The notes under the pieces were generated by a model that saw only the letters and a program-made list of their open reading frames with translations, did not search any database and was not told where the DNA came from. Source: Smittia aterrima (Eukaryota > Arthropoda > Insecta > Diptera > Chironomidae). From it: a stretch of 64,000 nucleotides of DNA. The stretch lies in assembly GCA_033063855.1 (NCBI GenBank), contig CP093829.1, positions 10,488,243-10,552,242 on the forward strand, given 5' to 3'. The translations under genes were made by a program, and so were the position numbers. Position 1 is the stretch's first letter; every line of letters begins with the position of its first letter. Of this stretch, positions 41,901-53,577 are shown one piece after another.

Positions 41901-44900
41901 TCGCTTTTTCCCAGAACGGCAATTTAAAGAATTTAATTATCGGCTTTGCAACTGGAATTTCGCTCGTTTACAATCCAAGCGAAGCCGGGAATAATTAGTT
42001 GTTTGTTTTTAGATATAAATAATGGCGAACATCATTTATTATTGCTCAGCTTCAAATGCAGATTTAAATATTTTAATTTGTGTGCGGAGGGAAATTCCAC
42101 AACAGAAAATTGTTTTCGAGCAGTCGAGAACAATTTATGATGAATTTTATCTCAGTTTTGAGGATATTAATGTGCACTTGGTGTTCAAAAATTCTGCAAA
42201 TATTTCCACGAAGCTTGAAAAAGTTTTTTTTAGAGTAGAATAAAAAGCTTTATCGATGTAATGTTTAGCGGAAAGATTGCACAACCGGTTCGCTCCGGAG
42301 GGAATCCTTTTATTTATTTAGCCATGAATTACAGTCCAGTGCTTTCTACTCAATCAATTCCATGTTTTTAATTAATCTGTTCCGATGTAATGAACGAAAT
42401 TCCACGCTAAAACTCCATTTGATTAAAAACCCGCTTGCCTTTGCATTCGTACTGTTAGATTTAAGCTTAAAAAATGTAAATTGATTTGAAAGCATCGCAT
42501 GAACGGACCTTCATATACTTTTATGTTCCACAAGTTTTCAACAACGCAGCATGGTAAAAAAAAGGCGATTCGAGAGATTTCAATTTTCACCTTTCAGTGA
42601 GAGCGAGAATGTGTCCGGAGATATTTCCGTACGATCAATACCCAAAACCTCTTCTTTTTCATTTAAAAAACCATCAATTGATATTTTTCGTCCCCCCGAA
42701 CACTCGTTGATAAAACGCCAAACTCCATAAGCTAGGAATTTATTGAATGTCCCATCCAGTCACGTTTCAACAATTCGAGAGGAAGCATAATGTGGATTTC
42801 AAATATATTTCGTCTTCTACTCGATGCTTATTTTTCTGTTGTTATGTTATCGCTTAAGAATCAGCATGAGAGGGTTTGGAATGCTGTGAAAAAAAAAGGA
42901 AATAAAGCACATTTCACTTTTTTGTAGGGTTTTTAAACAATTTAACTCAACGACTTTTATAAAAAAAATTTAGTAAACCTTGAAAAACTAAGCAATTTTT
43001 ATTCAATTATACTTTTCACATAACAAAATTTATCGTATGAAAAACCCTAAAAGTCGAAGCAGATCCACGATACAGCGGATTTTATTTTATTTCATCCATG
43101 TGCCAATATCTCTTGTCATTGAATAAACATTAAATCTATTTCGGCGCTTTCCGACAAGCGTGGAAGAATTGAAAGCCTTGATCGTGATATCGAAATTACA
43201 TGTATCGGCTGGATGTAAAGTAATAAATTGCTTCAATTTTACGTCACTCAAACCTTTTGCATATTTCTGGCAATTTTCTGACGCTTGAAGGCGCTTTGAG
43301 TGATTTTGTAAAGCTCAACAAAAAAGCAACGGGAGAGGACTTTACGGGAATATTATCGATGAAATAAAGTCTCCCATCGACAGACCATAATTGTATTCAA
43401 GTGAATGAAGGGGCAAAGCTTTAACTTTGTTTGAAACTTTAAAGCTTTTGAATCAAAGTGAAACAGTTCGCGTTGGTAAAAAGTTTTAGCCAGTCTCAAG
43501 TTTAACTCACCGAAGCCATGTCGACCAATTTTCGTTCCCGCAGGACAAAAATTGAAATGGAGAAGCCAAAAGTTTGTCATTTTCTCTTTTTTATTTCAAT
43601 CTCCACCCGAAATCCATTTAGAACATTTTTTGTCCCAACATTTTCAGTGTTTTAGATATTTATAATCGCATTACCGCCTGAAGAACGGACGAAAATGAAG
43701 AATCGTCGAGGAAAAGGTAACTAGACATCATGCAAACGAGAAAAGGATGAGATTGAACGGAAACTGAAGGAGGCCAGGAAATAAAGCCACAAATTATGAA
43801 CTAAGCGAACATTAAAAAAATCCTGCGGATAAAAATTATTTGCGAGTGAAAATATTCGATAACAGAGTTTTCTGATGCTTTCTAAAGACTTAGTTTATCG
43901 TAAAAAAGCCTTGAAATACTCATGAACTCAAAGTAGATTCGAAACGAAGAGCAAATGTAACTTTAGCTCATGTTGTCTCTTCGAATAATATGTTCCATTG
44001 GAAGGTCGTAAGTTACTCCTAGTCACGAATGCTTTCACGCTTAACTGAAGGATAAATATGTTTCATTATCATAATTCATGTTTGGAAAAACAACATCAAC
44101 ACGACTTTTAATTTGTTGTAGAATATTTTGCCTTGCCACTCGGCTGATGAATAAAGACGTTTCAATGAAATGGTTTCATTGTTATCAGAGTAGATGCTCA
44201 CCCATCTTCATTTCAAGAGCTTTTACGGCCCTTTTTGCTGCTGCCATTTACTCGAAACAGTTTTGTTTTCTTTTTTCCGCAATTTATGCAAATTATTCAG
44301 AATTGTATTTTTCGAACAAACCGCATGCCGAAGGATAACATTCTGAATGACAAGCGATTAAGAAAAGGGATAATTTGCTATAATTCATTTGCTAGGCTGC
44401 GAACGATTTCGAAATCAGCTCGAGAATGAATTTTTCTGTTCGTGTTAGCTGGCAAATGAATTGAGAGGATACGAAGTTGTTGCTTGAATGCTTCTTCGTA
44501 GGAAGGTCGATAAACGCTAACAATGAAGAGGAAGAAGAGAATTCATAAAAAAGAATTGTCATTGAAATTCAAGACAACGAGACGTCCTCAGTAGCTTTCA
44601 GATTTTCCTTTGCCTTTGTTTGTGACGAGAATCCTTCAAAGAAGGGGGAGATAAATAAAGAGTCAAATAACATTTTTAGCTTTCACGTTCTGCATATTAA
44701 GCCTGATTTGCTTAATGAAAGAGCGACTTTCAGTTCATGATCAAGGTATCATCAGACCGGTAAAAGCTCTTTTGTTGGAATCAAATTCTTCGAAAAGCAG
44801 ATTTTCCGAAAAATTTCATTTTCATAACCAAATGTAAGCTTCAATGTAAATCGCAAAGGATAGAAAAGTAAGTATCGTCATCATTAGTCAAAATCACAGG

Positions 44901-46164
44901 CCATTATTCCAATAACAGAGGATTCCCCGAGAGATTTTAGTCAAAGCCTTTGAAATTATGCAACTAACCCGGATTTAATTTTCCTCATCTTTCTCGTCTC
45001 TGCGTGAAAGATTTATTGAAATTTCTCTAATATGATGGAACGTTTATCAACAAATCACTTCTCACACCACGACCCCGGCATCGAATTCCGAGCTTCACAG
45101 TGAGTGATAGACAGATAATAGGACGAATGATAGACGAGGAAAACGAAGACGAAGTTTTTCAATCATTGCGGAAGTGCAAGAAAAAAAATACGTTTTCCTT
45201 GAAATCTTTTTCTGAAGGAATCCGTCGAAAGGAAAATTTGTGTCTTTTTCAGTTTTGCGGGTTATTTATTGAATTAATAGCGCTCGCTATAAAAATAAAT
45301 AAAGGTCTGTTATATCGATTCGCTCGTTTTTCTTCTCTCACATCACTCCCTGGAGTTTTCTTGCCCCTTTTTCTTCTTGTTTTGAAATTGCAAAAAGTTT
45401 TATTTGTTCATTTTCAATTTGTGCGAATGAGCTACTCGCATAGAAGAAGCGATACTGACTCAAGCTCGGATGGAAAATAAATAGGATTTCATTTTATTCA
45501 CGGAAGAGGTTGCGAAACAATAAAGTCGGGAGGAGTTCTTCGTATTGAATTTTCATAAAGACGAGAGAATGGCTTTTATTGTCGCTTCTTAGCCTTTGGA
45601 GTTGCCGCGAGATAAAATAAACTTTGCCGACATACTTCAGTTGTTTCTGATTCTTTATTTATAAGATAAATTCACAACAACTTCAGAAAATAAATTTCAA
45701 ATTTTATTCCAACGTGAATTAATTAAATGAACTTTACTTTTGACATAAAAATATATTTTTTGCAAATGGTACGTAACGAAAAATTGAACATATCTCCGTA
45801 TCATTTTTCTACTATGACAAATAACTATCGTCATATTTATTCAAGTTATAAACCCTAAAAGTTATCCTTGACTCGAACAATCCATAAAAGATTTTGAAAA
45901 AAGATTTTTCATTCAATAATTTTCAATTTTCCCATTGCATTCAGGAAAGTTCTACTTGTTTCCTGCACAAGTCGCTACCCTTGAACGAAAAACACCCTAT
46001 TCGCGATTTTATCGAATCAGAGAGGGCATTGAACGCCTACAGAACGAATTGAAAATGATACGAAAGAGAGTATTTTTATTAAGATATTCTCAATGAGCGT
46101 AAACTTGATAAAAGAGACGAAGGATATTTTCAAATGAGTGTCCTGGAAGAAAGTCAGTTGAAGG
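23998..46164. other. Gene-poor DNA, 22 kb
   Basis: No gene is supported. The ORFs here are short, mostly without ATG, and often open on both strands. I found no mobile-element protein, tRNA or rRNA. There is a (GA)11 run at 41514-41535. A few short ATG frames end at strong 5' splice-like signals or begin at strong acceptors (for example 29643-29731 and 35432-35524); these are treated as findings. The stretch could be intergenic enhancer DNA or long introns of an unseen transcript. Confidence 0.55.
41514..41535. repeat. (GA)11 microsatellite
   Basis: Eleven uninterrupted GA units are followed by interrupted GA-rich sequence. In flies such tracts can bind GAGA factor or CLAMP, but simple-repeat origin is enough to explain it. 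Confidence 0.9.
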
Positions 46165-46815
46165 AATCAGTTTGAGTTTTTCACGATTTAATTCGGAAGT
46201 TAATAAAGATCGAAAAAAGAGATAGAGAAGATGTTGAAGAGCGACGGTTTGCTGAATATCTGACTTCAAAACATCTAATCTGATCTTTAATTAATTTGAT
46301 CTAATGAAAATCTTCAATCGACATAGTTTGCGAGCTTCCATTCATCTAAAACTCAGACAAAAGATTTTCCAGTTTAAAATAAATTGAGAATATAGCTCAA
46401 ACTTCGTTACGCGATCTCTACCGACCCGAAATACTCAGCGCATAGAAAATTCGATTCGATTGCGAGTAAAACATCGATAGAGAAACGACTCGTTTATTTT
46501 TTCTCCCTAAATCTTTATTCAGTCAACTTGACAACAAAGCAAGATTTACAGTTTCATGTTCATGCATCTCCCATCACCGATGTTAAAGATGCTAAGCTGA
46601 GTGCTTCGAGTCCATGAACCGTTCAACATTTCAATGCTTAATCTAGAAAAATAATTGTAAATAATTATTTGGGAGCTCATTTGCTGTTTAATTTTCTGAT
46701 CAGTTAGCCACAAGACTTTGATAACTAAAACTGTTGATTCATACAAAACGATTGTTTGAAATTAATGCAAAATATTTTGAATCATCTGAAGTGCATAAAC
46801 CAGAAAATACACTTT
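46165..46815 (-). repeat. Left arm of a large inverted duplication
   Basis: The reverse complement of this stretch matches 47488-48186 over nearly its whole length, at about 85% by eye, with small indels. Landmarks on its minus strand are TTATCAAAGTCTTGTGGC near 46724, CATCTTTAACATCGGTGA near 46580, TATGCGCTGAGTATTTCGGG near 46435 and TTAACTTCCGAAT near 46195. Within it, minus 46724-46546 follows an acceptor-like GTTTTAG, stays open for about 59 codons (VIKVLWLTDQKIKQQMS..) to a TAA, and is followed 27 bases later by AATAAA (46514-46519). It therefore looks like a last exon, but I recognise no family and found no upstream exon. Confidence 0.85.
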
Positions 46816-47487
46816 CAATTTGAATGGGATAATCGCCTATTCGTTAGCTACATTTTAGTTTTAATTCTTTTTTCTACTCGAATGAGCTTCCGTTCTAAAG
46901 TTTAACTTATGCGAAATTTGAGGTGGAAATGCAAAATATATTTGCTCGTTAGTGGGATGAACGGAAACTGTTCTCAGCACAGCGTTAATAAGAAATTAAG
47001 TTGTTTTCGAAGATTATGCAGTGAGATAGAAACTATATTGTTTCATTCGTACAATCTTAAGCCGCAGACATCAATTGATAGAATTTACTTTGGTAATGAT
47101 AATAATAATAATAAAATAGACACTTTCGATTTCTTATAAGCCACAAATGTTCGTGTTAACGCGAGAAGTCAAACAAAACGTTCTCGAGTCGTCTTTTAAA
47201 ACATTTAAATTAAAACAATCAGTAGACGAAGGGAAGCGAATCATGAGCGAGTGAAACAACTTCTGTGGCTTTGCCAGAGGAAAATGAAAGTTTGGAGTCG
47301 ACAATTTCACGCAACCTAGAGTCAATAAATTAGTGTCTGCGGCTGAAGATGGCATCAAAATATTTATACATTTCGATTTAAAATTGAAATCACTTCAAGA
47401 TTTAAGTTAAACCATTTAATAAAAAAACAAACTTGATACGTTATCTTAGTTTGATTAAAATAAATTTGTTATAAGAATTAGTCTGTT
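46816..47487. other. Spacer between the inverted arms
   Basis: About 670 bases of unique-looking AT-rich DNA with an (AAT)n run near 47097-47116. On the minus strand TATAAATA lies near 47370, which could be a TATA box for transcription into the left arm. No coding sequence is supported. Confidence 0.4.
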
Positions 47488-48186
47488 AAGTGTATTTTCC
47501 TAAGTCACTTCAGATGACTTAGTAATTTAATAACTTTTTTATCGATATTTTTTGATAACTTCCTGCTACGTTAACTCGATCGAATTAAATGAACCAACAA
47601 TTTTCAGTTATCAAAGTCTTGTGGCTAACTGATCAGAAGATGAAGCAACAAATGAGTTTCCAAACAATTATTTACTTTAATTGTTTTTTGGCTTAAGCAT
47701 CGAATCGTTAAACGGTTCTTAGAGTCGAAGCATTCAGCTCAGCATCTTTAACATCGGTGACGAGAGCTGCATGAACATGAAACTGTAATTCTTGCTTTGT
47801 CAAGTTGACTGAACAAAGATTTAGGGATAAACAATGAGTCAGTCGTTTCTCTATCGATGTTTTTCCCGCAATCGAATCGAATTTTCCATGCGCTGAGTAT
47901 TTCGGGTCGGTAAAGATCGCGTAACGAAATTTGAACTATATTCTCAAATAATTTGTAAAATTTGTTTTAAACTCGAAAATCTTTTGTCTGAGTTTAAGAT
48001 GAATGGAAGCTTACAAACTATGTCGATTGAACATTTTTATTGGATCATATTAATTAAAGATCAGAATACTTTTTAAAAGTTTTGAAGTCAGAGATTCAGC
48101 AAATTGTCGCTCTTCAACATCTTCTCTTTCTCTCTTTCGCAATCTCTATTAACTTCCGAATGAAATCGCGAAAGAAACCTCAAACA
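47488..48186 (+). repeat. Right arm of a large inverted duplication
   Basis: Inverted copy of 46165-46815. Its equivalent reading frame begins after ATTTTCAG at 47607 and reads VIKVLWLTDQKMKQQMS.., but stops after about 29 codons (TAA after CFLA). The AATAAA of the left arm is AACAAA here. If the left arm is an exon, this copy looks decayed. Homology fades near 48186 on the outside and near 47488 on the inside. Confidence 0.85.
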
Positions 48187-49097
48187 ATCTTCTCGTCTTT
48201 TCTCTTCTGCTTGCATTCTTAACTTCTTCAAGTTAAGCTCGCAGATGAAGTTGAATCATTCGTTGTTTAGATTTCAAACCGATCAGATGTGCATTTTTTC
48301 ACAAGTTTCGTGTTGCTTCTGTTGCATAACGAGAGACCCATTTACCAAGTCGTGTTCTAAGTGAAACAAATGAAAGAAAACTCAGTTAGAAGAAAATTTT
48401 AAGCGAAAGACTTTTCACGGCTCGATGAATATTTTTCATTCTTATCAGATCAAGTGATCAGAATTAGAACTTCAACTGTGAAATGGATAATTTAGAACTT
48501 TTATCAGATTGTGAGTGAGTTTTAATTCTTAGCAAACTGCAAAGATTTTGCTTGAACGTAGCTAATTTAGATAGTTGCTGCTTTGAATTTGTAGTTGAAA
48601 GGCAAATAATTAGACTCGAGCTCATCACCGCTAGTCCAAGTAAACTTGATCGATTGCTGATGAGTTAGAAACCTGTTGGCTTTTCGCTTCAAGCGTCACA
48701 TTGTAATTGCAATTTTCCTTGCACTTTTAGCGAAACTGGGCCATTGAATTAATCTCTCGGCACTCGCCTCAGTTTTTTATTAGATTGCTACTTTGAATTG
48801 ATTAGAAAAATCTTTTTGTGAAAGTAAATCGAATTTTCTAAATCTGAGGATCTCGTTACAGATTCATCAAATGAACTTTCTCCGTAAGTTGAAGAGTCAA
48901 AAGAAAACTTTAAGTGAAAATCTGAGCTTCTCGTGTCATTGAGAATAGTTAGCTCTTTGAATGTAATTTGCGCAGTTATCAGACTTGAAAGAAGATAAAC
49001 AGAAGTGGCAATCACAAGTTCACTCTGACTCAAGTGTCGTTTAAAGCCACAAAAGTGTGTCTCAACAAGTGAAAGGATTCTTTCAACCAGAAAAGAA
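48187..49097. other. Non-coding DNA before the ZP gene
   Basis: About 900 AT-rich bases between the inverted duplication and the first coding exon of the ZP-domain gene. It presumably holds that gene's promoter and leader. No clear TATA or initiator was identified, and the minus-strand ORF near 48788-49180 is a shadow without support. Confidence 0.4.
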
Positions 49098-52000
49098 ATG
49101 CGAGAGTTATTTGCATCATTCGTGATTACGGTAAGTCCATTAATACTTCTGGTCGACGTTAAACACAATTTGTCCCACATTCAAGACAATAAAGGAGGAA
49201 AAATATGTCGAGACCTTGCGCTAATTGTCATTAAAATCCAAGATTATGGGTATTTGCTCGAATCCGGTTTTTGTCTTCTTACAACTTTGATCTATTAACA
49301 CAATCCAGTTCTCTCGCATCATTTTCCGGATATCTTCGAACAATTTTCATCCGCAAACGATTAATCAATCGATAATTATCTCATCTAGCATTTTGTTAGT
49401 TTCCGGCGAATGATGATAAGACGATGAAATAATCTTATTGAAATATTTAATAAAAAAACGAGAGTGTGCAGTGCACTTCCATGAGCAAAGAACAAAATTT
49501 AAGTAAACTTTAAGTATTTACTTTACTTGATTTTTTTATTGCAATTCGTGATATTTTTAAGTTTAAATTAACGGAATAACTTCTTATTTTGACCATTAAT
49601 CTAAATTCAAGATCGTGAAATGCTCATTTCATGCAATTTAACTTGACGACATTGCACGATTCAATCATCAAGCACCTGTTGACAATCGAAGTTCATAATC
49701 ATTGATCCACATCACGATCGATTCTTGACAATTCACGCCTCGAAGAGGAAGACGAATTGCTGTAACATTTTAACGTTATCCAATAAATGATTTCGAGCAC
49801 TTTGCTTCGCTAGCCATCATCATCACGATGGACCCGTTATTGATGGAAATATTGCTATGTGCTGTTAAACTTTTCACCAATTTACTTCGTTTTCAATCGA
49901 TTCTTAGATGCGATCTATAAAACCAAAAATTATTATAGTTCACCTCGATTTTTCGAAAGAAATTTCTTCCGGCGAAAGGTTCCCGCTTCTTGAGGATAAT
50001 CGAACGATTATCTTAAAGCTCAATGACATACAATAAATTCTCAATTTTGCAGAATTCTTCAATCTCGAGTAATCGTTCCCGTTAATGGTGAAGTTCTCAA
50101 TTCATAATTATAACTTTCTTCGCTTCCTCTTCGTTCTCTCCTCGTGTTTCATCTTCTATTAACTAATTAATCATCAATTTCTGTGAAATTCTATTTGATG
50201 CTTGATTAGACAAACGGCAAAATTAATAATTCTGGCGAGCAGAGAAAGATTGTTACCAAATTATTCGCTGATGTGAAACCGATGCTCATTACTTCTTCTG
50301 TTTTGGCGTGAAAACCATTGCGGGTAGTTCCTGGAGAGTTCTCATCAAAACTTCTGCCATATCATTACTCAAGATTCTTATCAAGACAGTCGAGCTGAGA
50401 CGACGAGATGCACAAGAAAACCATCACAAACATTTTTATTCAAAGTAGCGGTAACCGAAGCGAGAGTTACTGTTGCGCAACGAAAAGCACAATTCTTCTT
50501 TCTTGTCTCTCTTGTTAACAACAAAGATTATGAAGACTTTGAGCTGAGCAGTAATTTTCGGGCTAATTTGATGCATTTCAAAATTCTATTCGTTTCGACC
50601 CACATTTTCGATTTCGTCGCGGTACTAGGCGTGTCTGTTGTTCCTTTCTTTCCCGTTTAAGTACCAAAGAAAGCTTAGATTCGCGAGACGATTTGTGTTA
50701 TACTTTATGGTGATCAAGTAACTTCAATGCGGGTATAGACGATTGATTATTCCTATCGGTGAGCTTAAGCGAGTTTAACGGTCGTCATTGTGGTCTGGCG
50801 GGAAGTCGGTCAATTAATAAGTGATGAGTTAATAATCCTCATTCATGATCTTTCTTGTTGTCATCAACTCGTGCCACTGAATGATGTTGAATAAAAAGAA
50901 AATTGTGATAACGACATTAACCCATTGAACCAGTTGTTGACTGCTGAAATTAATAAACTTTTGAAATTTGTTGTTTGAGAAAGTTTTACTTCAGAAAAGT
51001 TTTTCTTTTGTTGTGTCAAAGCTTGAAGGGACATCAAAATGAAATTTTCTTAGCTTTGTAATTTTAAGACTAGAAAAAGATCTTACTTTAATAAGATCAC
51101 CCTGAAGCTTTTTGTTCCTCAATTGATGATCGTTAGGAGATAAGATTGCATCATCGTTAGACTTCACACTTATGATCTTGTTGATTGAAAAGTCTACTTT
51201 ATATTTCCAGACTCTTGTTGCAATAGTTGTTGCACAAGATTACGATGTTTCTGAGATTCAATGTTCATTCTCTTCTACGGGTTCGGCTCTTGGCGATGTG
51301 ATAACAGCAAAACTGAAGAAACCAATTGGTTTCAAAGGTCATCCACTTTTTGCTGATGACCGATCAGTAAATCCAGACAACGATTACTCTTGTACCATCA
51401 AACCCGACAGAGCTGACTCAACAGAGATGAATTATGAGCTGAAAATCACGGATTTCTCGCGATGTGGAGTATTAAAGCGAAACGGATTTGTTCATGTGAG
51501 AATTTGGTTCCCGCAATTTCCTGGAGTCGTTATGCAGAGTGACCAAGAACTTATCATCATGTGCAAACCGCCAGAGCCGACAGTTATCCAAAACAAAGCA
51601 GCAGGATTCGCTGGAAGCTTGTAAGAATAGTTTTGATTTTGAAAATATTTTTTTTGACAATTATTTATTGTTTCGACTTAGCCCCCATGGCGCCAGAGTT
51701 TCTGGCGTAGTTGAGGAAACACCCGGACGATTGGAATACGAAGTAGCTCTTTACAAGGAAGCACCACCAGCACTTGGTCGAATCAATGGACTGGTACCGA
51801 AGAACGGAACTGAACGTGGAGCAATTCAAGGATTAACAAACAACGAAGTACCTGTCGATCAAGCTGTACCTATTGGTACCAAACTTCAACTTCGAGCACG
51901 CATAAGTCTTCAAAGCGTTTGGAAATATGTTAAACTAATGGAAGTTACCGTCTCACCTGACCCAGATGACCCACATTCAGTTGGAGCAGTTTCTTTAGTT

Positions 52001-52709
52001 CGCGATGGTTGTAGAAACAGAGACTTTGCATCAATTATTCCACATCAACCAGCTCGTTACAGAGACCGTCCAAATGAAGTTTTTCTTGACTTTGAGGCAT
52101 TTTTGCTAAGTTCCATGAAGGAACGTTCGACTTTGTGGATTCATTCTCAGGTAATTTGATTAACTTAAGTGTATCGAGATCATGAAATTTGAATGAATAA
52201 ATTCATTGTATCAATTTTTGTTTAACAGATAAAGGCTTGCATGGACGCTGCCGACTGTCAACCAGACTTCTGTCTTGACCTCTATGATCCAAATGGTGGC
52301 AAACGTAAGAATCTGGAATTATTTGTTATGGATTTTTTCTTATACAATTTGTCTTAGGCCATGGAAGAAAAAGACGAGCGATTGAACATGACAAAAACGC
52401 AACAGAATTCACAAAATTCAAAGAAAATCTTCAATACACGGTTTTAATGCCTGGAGAGCTAAGCAACGATGTCAAACAAAAAGATACAGGAGATCAATGT
52501 CGCAATTTCGTTTTGATGTCAGGGCTGCTAGCTGGTCTTTTAGCATTGTCTACTATAATCGTAAGTTCTGAAAAAAGTTTGAAACGAACTCAATTAACGG
52601 AATTCTTCCTCAGACTTGTGGTCTCGTATCGAAGCTTCAGAGTAACGGGAGAAAAAGTTTAGATGATTTCGCAAACTCTGGATACGCCGGTAGAGCAGTA
52701 ATGCAATGA
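49098..52709 (+). CDS. ZP-domain transmembrane protein, 6 exons, 428 aa
   Basis: Exons are 49098-49130, 51211-51620, 51682-52150, 52229-52304, 52358-52560 and 52614-52709. Exon 1 codes only 11 residues; joined across a 2.1-kb intron it gives a textbook signal peptide (MRELFASFVIT + TLVAIVVAQ). A zona pellucida polymerisation domain follows. ZP-N has four cysteines (EIQC at 29, DYSC, FSRC, IIMC), and ZP-C contains the block CMDAADCQPDFC. Next come a furin-type site RKRR (333-336), one membrane helix at about 380-402 (FVLMSGLLAGLLALSTII) and a short tail. In flies such proteins (piopio, dusky, miniature, neyo and relatives) are cut at the furin site and polymerise in the apical matrix that shapes cuticle. 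I recognise the family but not which member. The shorter frame starting at 51172 reads through an intron end (TTTCCAG) and is not the real start. Confidence 0.92.
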
Positions 52710-53011
52710 GCATCACAATCGTTCTTAGTTTATAGGACGTTTTGACAAGATAGTTATTAAGTTTGAATGACTGATAATGAGCCTAAATTCATTGTCAAAC
52801 TTGAATTCAGGCACATTGTCATGAAGCTATTTATTTTTTCAACGAAGTTTTAAGAGCAAACCATAGACTTAAGCCCAAAACTATTTTAGAAACGATTAAC
52901 TGAATTGGAAATCTTGTGCTTCGAAAGCCACTTGTACACAACAAAATCGAGTTTCGTTTGACAATCAGCTGATTTTACCAAAACAATGTCTGGAAGTTAA
53001 ATAAGGAATCC

Positions 53012-53017
53012 AATAAA
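53012..53017 (+). terminator. Candidate poly(A) signal, ZP gene
   Basis: AATAAA about 300 bases after the ZP stop. It is plausible by orientation; no cleavage evidence. Confidence 0.4.
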
Positions 53018-53095
53018 GATTTCTTGATAAACGTATACTTTCTTTCACTTGTAAAACACTATTCACTTGTTTTTTTCAGGATGTTCTCAAAAATT

Positions 53096-53101
53096 TATTT
53101 C
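53096..53101 (-). terminator. Candidate poly(A) signal, RpL31
   Basis: AATAAA on the minus strand, 48 bases beyond the RpL31 stop, typical of the very short 3' UTRs of ribosomal protein genes. Confidence 0.6.
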
Positions 53102-53148
53102 TGATGTTTGGTTGTTGTAAACATCTTAACGAATTCAACGAATTGAAT

Positions 53149-53577
53149 TTAATCCTCGGCATCAACATTCTCAGTTTGGAGCTCCTTGAAGGTTTCAACT
53201 GGAACGTAGGTGACCAATGTGTACAGCTTGTTGGGTGAGTCTTCGTCATCATTGCGACGGCGTGAGAGACGAACGCGGACACGGAAAGGTGGATTTCTAA
53301 AAAGAGATTTGAATTAGTTTCAATTCTAAGCTTTGAAAGATTATTGAGCTCACCTGATACCACGAGACCAGATTGCCTTGTTAAGACGAGTATCAATACG
53401 GACGTCTTTTGTGTTCATCTCCTTCTCGGCAAACTTGCGAATGATCTTGATAGCTCTTGGCGAGCGTTTCTTGAATCCAATAGTGTGGAGACGCTTGTTC
53501 AAGTGAATTGTGCACTCGCGAGTGACAACTTCATTGATGGCTGATTTCGTACGTTTTTCAGACTTGCCCTTGGCCAT
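53149..53577 (-). CDS. RpL31: 60S ribosomal protein L31, 2 coding exons, 123 aa
   Basis: Minus-strand exons 53577-53354 and 53296-53149 are joined across a 57-base intron. The protein is 123 residues, against about 124 in Drosophila. It starts MAKGKSEKRTKSAINEVV, contains the conserved TRECTIHLNKR, FKKRSPRAIK and DTRLNKAIWSRGIRNPPFRV, and ends in the acidic tail ..LQTENVDAED. L31 sits at the rim of the large subunit's exit tunnel. The start is the only ATG that gives the family N-terminus. An acceptor-like CATTCTAG|GTCCCC 20-30 bases before the ATG suggests a leader intron, as in many ribosomal protein genes; I could not find the first exon or a polypyrimidine initiator. It converges with the ZP gene and diverges from the phosphatase. 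Confidence 0.98.

Larger units (their letters stand above)
52710..53148. other. Convergent gap between ZP gene and RpL31
   Basis: About 440 non-coding bases shared by two converging 3' ends. A plus-strand AATAAA at 53012-53017 suits the ZP gene, and TTTATT at 53096-53101 (AATAAA on the minus strand) suits RpL31. The two 3' UTRs may nearly touch or overlap. Confidence 0.6.

Noticed and set aside
45127..45480. 118-codon ATG frame (MIDEENEDEVFQ..)
   Set aside because: Hydrophobic middle and low-complexity tail, no family, no splice or poly(A) support, composition equal to the flanks; kept as chance ORF.
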